This document shows, in pieces, positions 61,047 through 64,000 of a DNA stretch of 64,000 nucleotides. The notes under the pieces are model-generated. The model did not search any database, was not told where the DNA came from, and saw nothing but the letters and a program-made list of their open reading frames with translations. Within the stretch, counting starts at the first letter, position 1. Each line of letters starts with the position of its first letter. Source of the DNA: Hibiscus mutabilis (lineage: Eukaryota; Streptophyta; Magnoliopsida; Malvales; Malvaceae); contig JAGYYJ010001743.1 of the NCBI GenBank assembly GCA_019671005.1, positions 1 through 64,000 of the forward strand. Reading direction: 5' to 3'. A program made the position numbers and the translations under genes.

Positions 61047-61973
61047 ACTGATCGGTTTCTCAATATTTGTTTTGCTGAATTGGGGCATTTTATTCTACCT
61101 GTGCTTCCCCAATTCCTCTCCTTCAATTGATCCTTTTCATTGCTGATTCCTCAAATATATCGAGACCGAGCCTGGTGTCCACCATCGTCATATATCAGCG
61201 TTGGCCATCGAAGGAAACATGAGTAACGGGTGGGACCTTCTACTTTTCAATCATTTACCTCCATCTTTTTGTGGTATCTTTGTTGTTCTTATTAAAGCCT
61301 TGTGTTGTTTTAATGAAGAAGAGCTTTGAGACCTAAAACTTTTGGTTGTTAAAGAAGAATATTTTGACTTGCACGAAGATAAAGAGTAAAGGTTCCTACT
61401 TTGATCACCATCTTCATCAACGACATCTCGTCTTTTGATGAGTTTACCAAAAAAAATGATGTCCCTTTTGTTATTTTTTTAATTGTTTGAGAAGAAAGGA
61501 AACTCAAAAAAGCTCATGTTCATCAGTTCATGAGAAGGAGAGCTTGTCGAGTGGGGAAAAAGTAAGAGATCGACCATCAAAATCTTGATTTTCAGATGAA
61601 AAATCACAAAAAAGAGAGAGAGCCTCTTGGAGCTCACCTGGGTTGATGTAGAGAGTATTTTTCATATCCATTTTCTGGAAGAAATTTAAGAGAAATAGAT
61701 TTGAAAAGTTTGGTAAGAGGATTTTGGTTTATAAACAAGTTTGATTTGGGCTTCTAGAGGGGAGGTGGTTAAGGATGCGTTCGAAAATGATTTTTAAACG
61801 ATTGTTAGAGCATTGAACAGAAAAATAATACCGAATGATCACACCAAACACACTAAACAAGTGTTTAAAATTTTAATTTAGTACCAAATGTAGCCAACTG
61901 TAAAAATTAAAATATTCAACTTCTATCGAATGGAGTCTAAAACTAGAATAATAATTACGATGAAAGAGGGAAT
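61047..61973. other. No gene recognised
   Basis: I see no supportable exon. The GAAGAAG/TTCATC-rich part around 61340-61680 may be the 3' part of the LINE to its left or unique intergenic DNA. Confidence 0.3.
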
Positions 61974-61990
61974 AATTGGACAAGTTACTT
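61974..61990. repeat. 17-bp target duplication (left)
   Basis: AATTGGACAAGTTACTT is repeated exactly at 62784-62800 and brackets a 793-bp insertion. Length and perfect identity indicate target-primed reverse transcription and a fairly recent event. Confidence 0.92.
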
Positions 61991-62783
61991 TTTGTGAAAG
62001 ATAAATTCATTAGTAATGGGGAGGGATAACATAGAAATCGGGACAAAAGCTCGAAAGAACATGACTCATATGGTTAATACAAACATAGGCAAAAAAGGCC
62101 CAAAACAACTCAAACTGAAGAGGGAAAGCAAGCCGATACCGGGGAGAGAAACAAATGGCCACCACAGACCAAACAATCGAGATAAGTGGCTCCGGGGGCA
62201 TGGAAGTATGATCCGGGAGAGCTCCTTGCTCGGAGGTAACTTCGTGAACCTGTAAATTTACAATCTGTATCACCGAAAGACCACCAACAGACGACACAAA
62301 GACAACCACATGGAGAGGCAGTACAACTCGTTTAGACGACATACAACGCCAATAGTGGGACCTTCCTTCAACCTTGTGCATCCATCGTCCTTCCTCGCAT
62401 CGATGTTGAAAAAGCCAAAACCAGTCACCTTGCAAACAGAGTAACCAAGCAACCAAAAATCATAGAGAAAATCTCGAGAACAAACAAAATTAAAAGGAGG
62501 CTTCAAAGACGGTCGAGAGATTTGATGAACCACTGCAGGAGCCACAAAATAGCCAGTCCAAGTTGGAGATCCCAAAAGACACCGAGAGCGCAAGACTCCA
62601 TCAAATAATTTAAGGGCTTCATGAACGAAAACCAGACACGAGGCAGGAAGGAGAAAGACAAACGCTAACAAGAAGTAGTAGAAAAAAAAGAGCTTAAAAA
62701 AGAGGCGAGGCCAGAACCCTCAGAAAAGAGCTTTCTTTAAACGACGAGATTTGGAGTTGAGCAGCAGAAATTTTCTAAATCTA
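61991..62783 (-). mobile_element. Short LINE-like retroposon with 17-bp target duplications
   Basis: It lies between perfect duplications. On the minus strand it starts at 62783 with a CT-rich stretch and ends at 61991 with ATCTTTCACAAAA. Open frames run through it (minus 62270-62671 and 62010-62456), but they give Cys/Leu/Trp-rich peptides in shifting frames without a reverse transcriptase motif, so I read it as untranslated sequence of a LINE, internally deleted or 5'-truncated, rather than a gene. The tail is short and A-rich. Confidence 0.75.
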
Positions 62784-62800
62784 AATTGGACAAGTTACTT
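62784..62800. repeat. 17-bp target duplication (right)
   Basis: Exact second copy of AATTGGACAAGTTACTT found at 61974-61990. Confidence 0.92.
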
Positions 62801-62941
62801 GAAAACATCAATGAACGTAGAATAATAATGGTATAAAATCAACTTTATCTAGACAGAAAGCTTATATTCTTCATATATCCACTATTTTATTTTTCTCAGC
62901 CAATAAATATTTTATTAACAATATATTTAATATTATAAAAA

Positions 62942-63176
62942 GGTAAAACTTTGATATACAAGCTGTGTAAAATTAATTTTATACAAGCCTGTCAAATCCT
63001 AAATTCCTAACCCTAACCTTAAAAAACTAAATCTTAAACCTTAAACCCTATGCACTAAATTCTAAACATTAACCTTAAATTCTAAACCATACAATATAAA
63101 CCCCTAAACCTTAAACCCTAAACTAAAACCCTAACCCTAAAACTAAAAGTCACGTGTAAATGTATCAAAGTTTTTC
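62942..63176. mobile_element. Telomere-core MITE, copy 5
   Basis: It starts GGTAAAACTTTGATATACAA and ends, inverted, with GAAAAACTTTGATACATTTA. The core (63000-63140) is the clearest telomere-like run in the window, with AAACCCTAAACTAAAACCCT-type words. The flanks are A-rich, so a target duplication cannot be judged. At about 235 bp it matches copies 2 and 3. Confidence 0.8.
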
Positions 63177-63691
63177 TTAAAAAAAAAACTCCCTTTCATG
63201 ACGCTCAGATGTTTCCACATGGCTTCCATTTCTTCTTGAGTAATTTCACAGCAATACTAAATTAACTCAATGTTCCTAAATCATGGTCACTGCCTATGTC
63301 ACGGTCAATATATAATTACAATTTTTAGGTCTACATTCAATCTGGTTAGTGTCTTGCAAAATTCATGATATTGATAGCAGCCTCCTGGAATTTAAATTGC
63401 AGCCGTTATTAAGTTGTGGTGCTGCCAAGTGGGCAGAAGGAAACTGTGACCAATCATTCCATTTTGGTCTATTTGTGATTTTAGTCCCTTTGAAATTTGA
63501 CAATTAACTCGTTTATTTTTAAGTAACAATTTTATTAAAGCTCTTTGGAATTTTTGTTTTCTAATGATTTTAAATTTGATTTTGTTATTACAAGACATGA
63601 ATGTAAAGGACATAATTAGACTTAAAAAAGCATATCATTTGAACTCATCATCAAGTGGTTTCAGTGAGAAAGAAGATATTATTATCCTTAG

Positions 63692-63906
63692 CAGTGGCGG
63701 ATCTAAAAATTGTTTTCAGGGTGGGCACAAGATAAAATATTTTTTAGAGTGGACACAAGTCAATTTTTTTTAAATTTCAGGGTAGGTACAAATTAAAAAA
63801 TAAGGACTAATTCATAAAAATTAAAAAATTAAAGCTAAATGTGTGAGCTTTTAAAAGTTTAGGATTGGCACAGGCCCACCCAAGCTTCTACATAAATCCG
63901 CCACTT
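63692..63906. mobile_element. hAT-type MITE with perfect 8-bp target duplication
   Basis: It begins CAGTGGCGGATCT, and its right end on the minus strand begins AAGTGGCGGATTT. ATCCTTAG flanks it at 63684-63691 and 63907-63914. Repeats of the GGGTGGGCAC/AGAGTGGACAC type follow the left end. At 215 bp with no coding capacity, it fits a non-autonomous Ac-like element. Confidence 0.88.
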
Positions 63907-64000
63907 ATCCTTAGAGAACTCAGGTTTGAACATCTTGTTTGTAAGATGTGTGCAAGTGTTATCTCTTTAATTGTATAGCGGAACATTGCAGTGTTTTCGG

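Noticed and set aside
62010..62671. Two overlapping minus-strand open frames of 133 and 148 codons as possible genes
   Set aside because: They lie wholly inside a retroposed insertion with 17-bp duplications, have Cys/Trp/Leu-rich unusual composition and show no family motif.
62990..63140. Interstitial telomere or chromosome-end scar
   Set aside because: The CCCTAAA words are degenerate and bounded by MITE ends that recur elsewhere with target duplications.

Overview
This window looks like nuclear DNA from a eudicot plant. It is AT-rich, its genes have many introns, and most of the space between genes is transposon debris. The protein families and the style of the retrotransposons (DUF7745-like plus gag fragments, LTRs of about 2 kb carrying a TTAGCACCCC-type motif) remind me of Malvaceae, perhaps cotton (Gossypium). 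That placement rests on memory and was not tested.

Layout. 1-4.3 kb holds nested small DNA transposons. 4.36-10.02 kb (+) is a multi-exon copy of the mRNA decapping enzyme DCP2 with an in-frame stop, a degenerate middle and a lost splice donor, so probably a pseudogene. 10.3-16.2 kb is a truncated minus-strand Gypsy-type element with one 2.05-kb LTR, a polypurine tract, a hairpin-repeat array and a gag fragment. 16.3-26.8 kb is a graveyard of LTR pieces, MITEs and one 1.66-kb inverted-repeat element. 26.82-39.65 kb is a complete minus-strand LTR retrotransposon (two LTRs of about 2.2 kb, target duplication AATTC, primer site, polypurine tract) that has gag and DUF7745-like remnants but no recognisable pol. 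39.9-42.3 kb holds a hAT-type MITE and two interleaved inverted-repeat elements.

The gene-rich part starts at 43 kb. A complete nine-exon serine carboxypeptidase-like gene (+) is followed tail to tail by a TMEM115/rhomboid-like (RBL19-type) gene (-) whose frame is broken in two exons. A complete six-exon gene for a basic, Ser/Lys-rich plant protein of unknown function (+) lies at 51.8-53.7 kb. Another conserved gene of unknown function (-) lies at 55.9-58.3 kb, and its last exon appears frame-shifted. From 58.5 kb to the end there are MITEs, LINE fragments and a small LINE-like insertion with a 17-bp target duplication.

Main observations. (1) Tandem arrays just inside the polypurine tract of both LTR elements are built from short hairpins, and some stems vary in a pair-preserving way. 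(2) A family of short Mutator-like MITEs, in at least five copies, has a core of degenerate telomere-like CCCTAAA words, and two copies have perfect 10-bp target duplications. (3) Three of the five protein genes carry frame-breaking lesions, which points to gene decay after duplication or to indel errors in the assembly. Exon limits come from reading splice signals and family alignments by eye.
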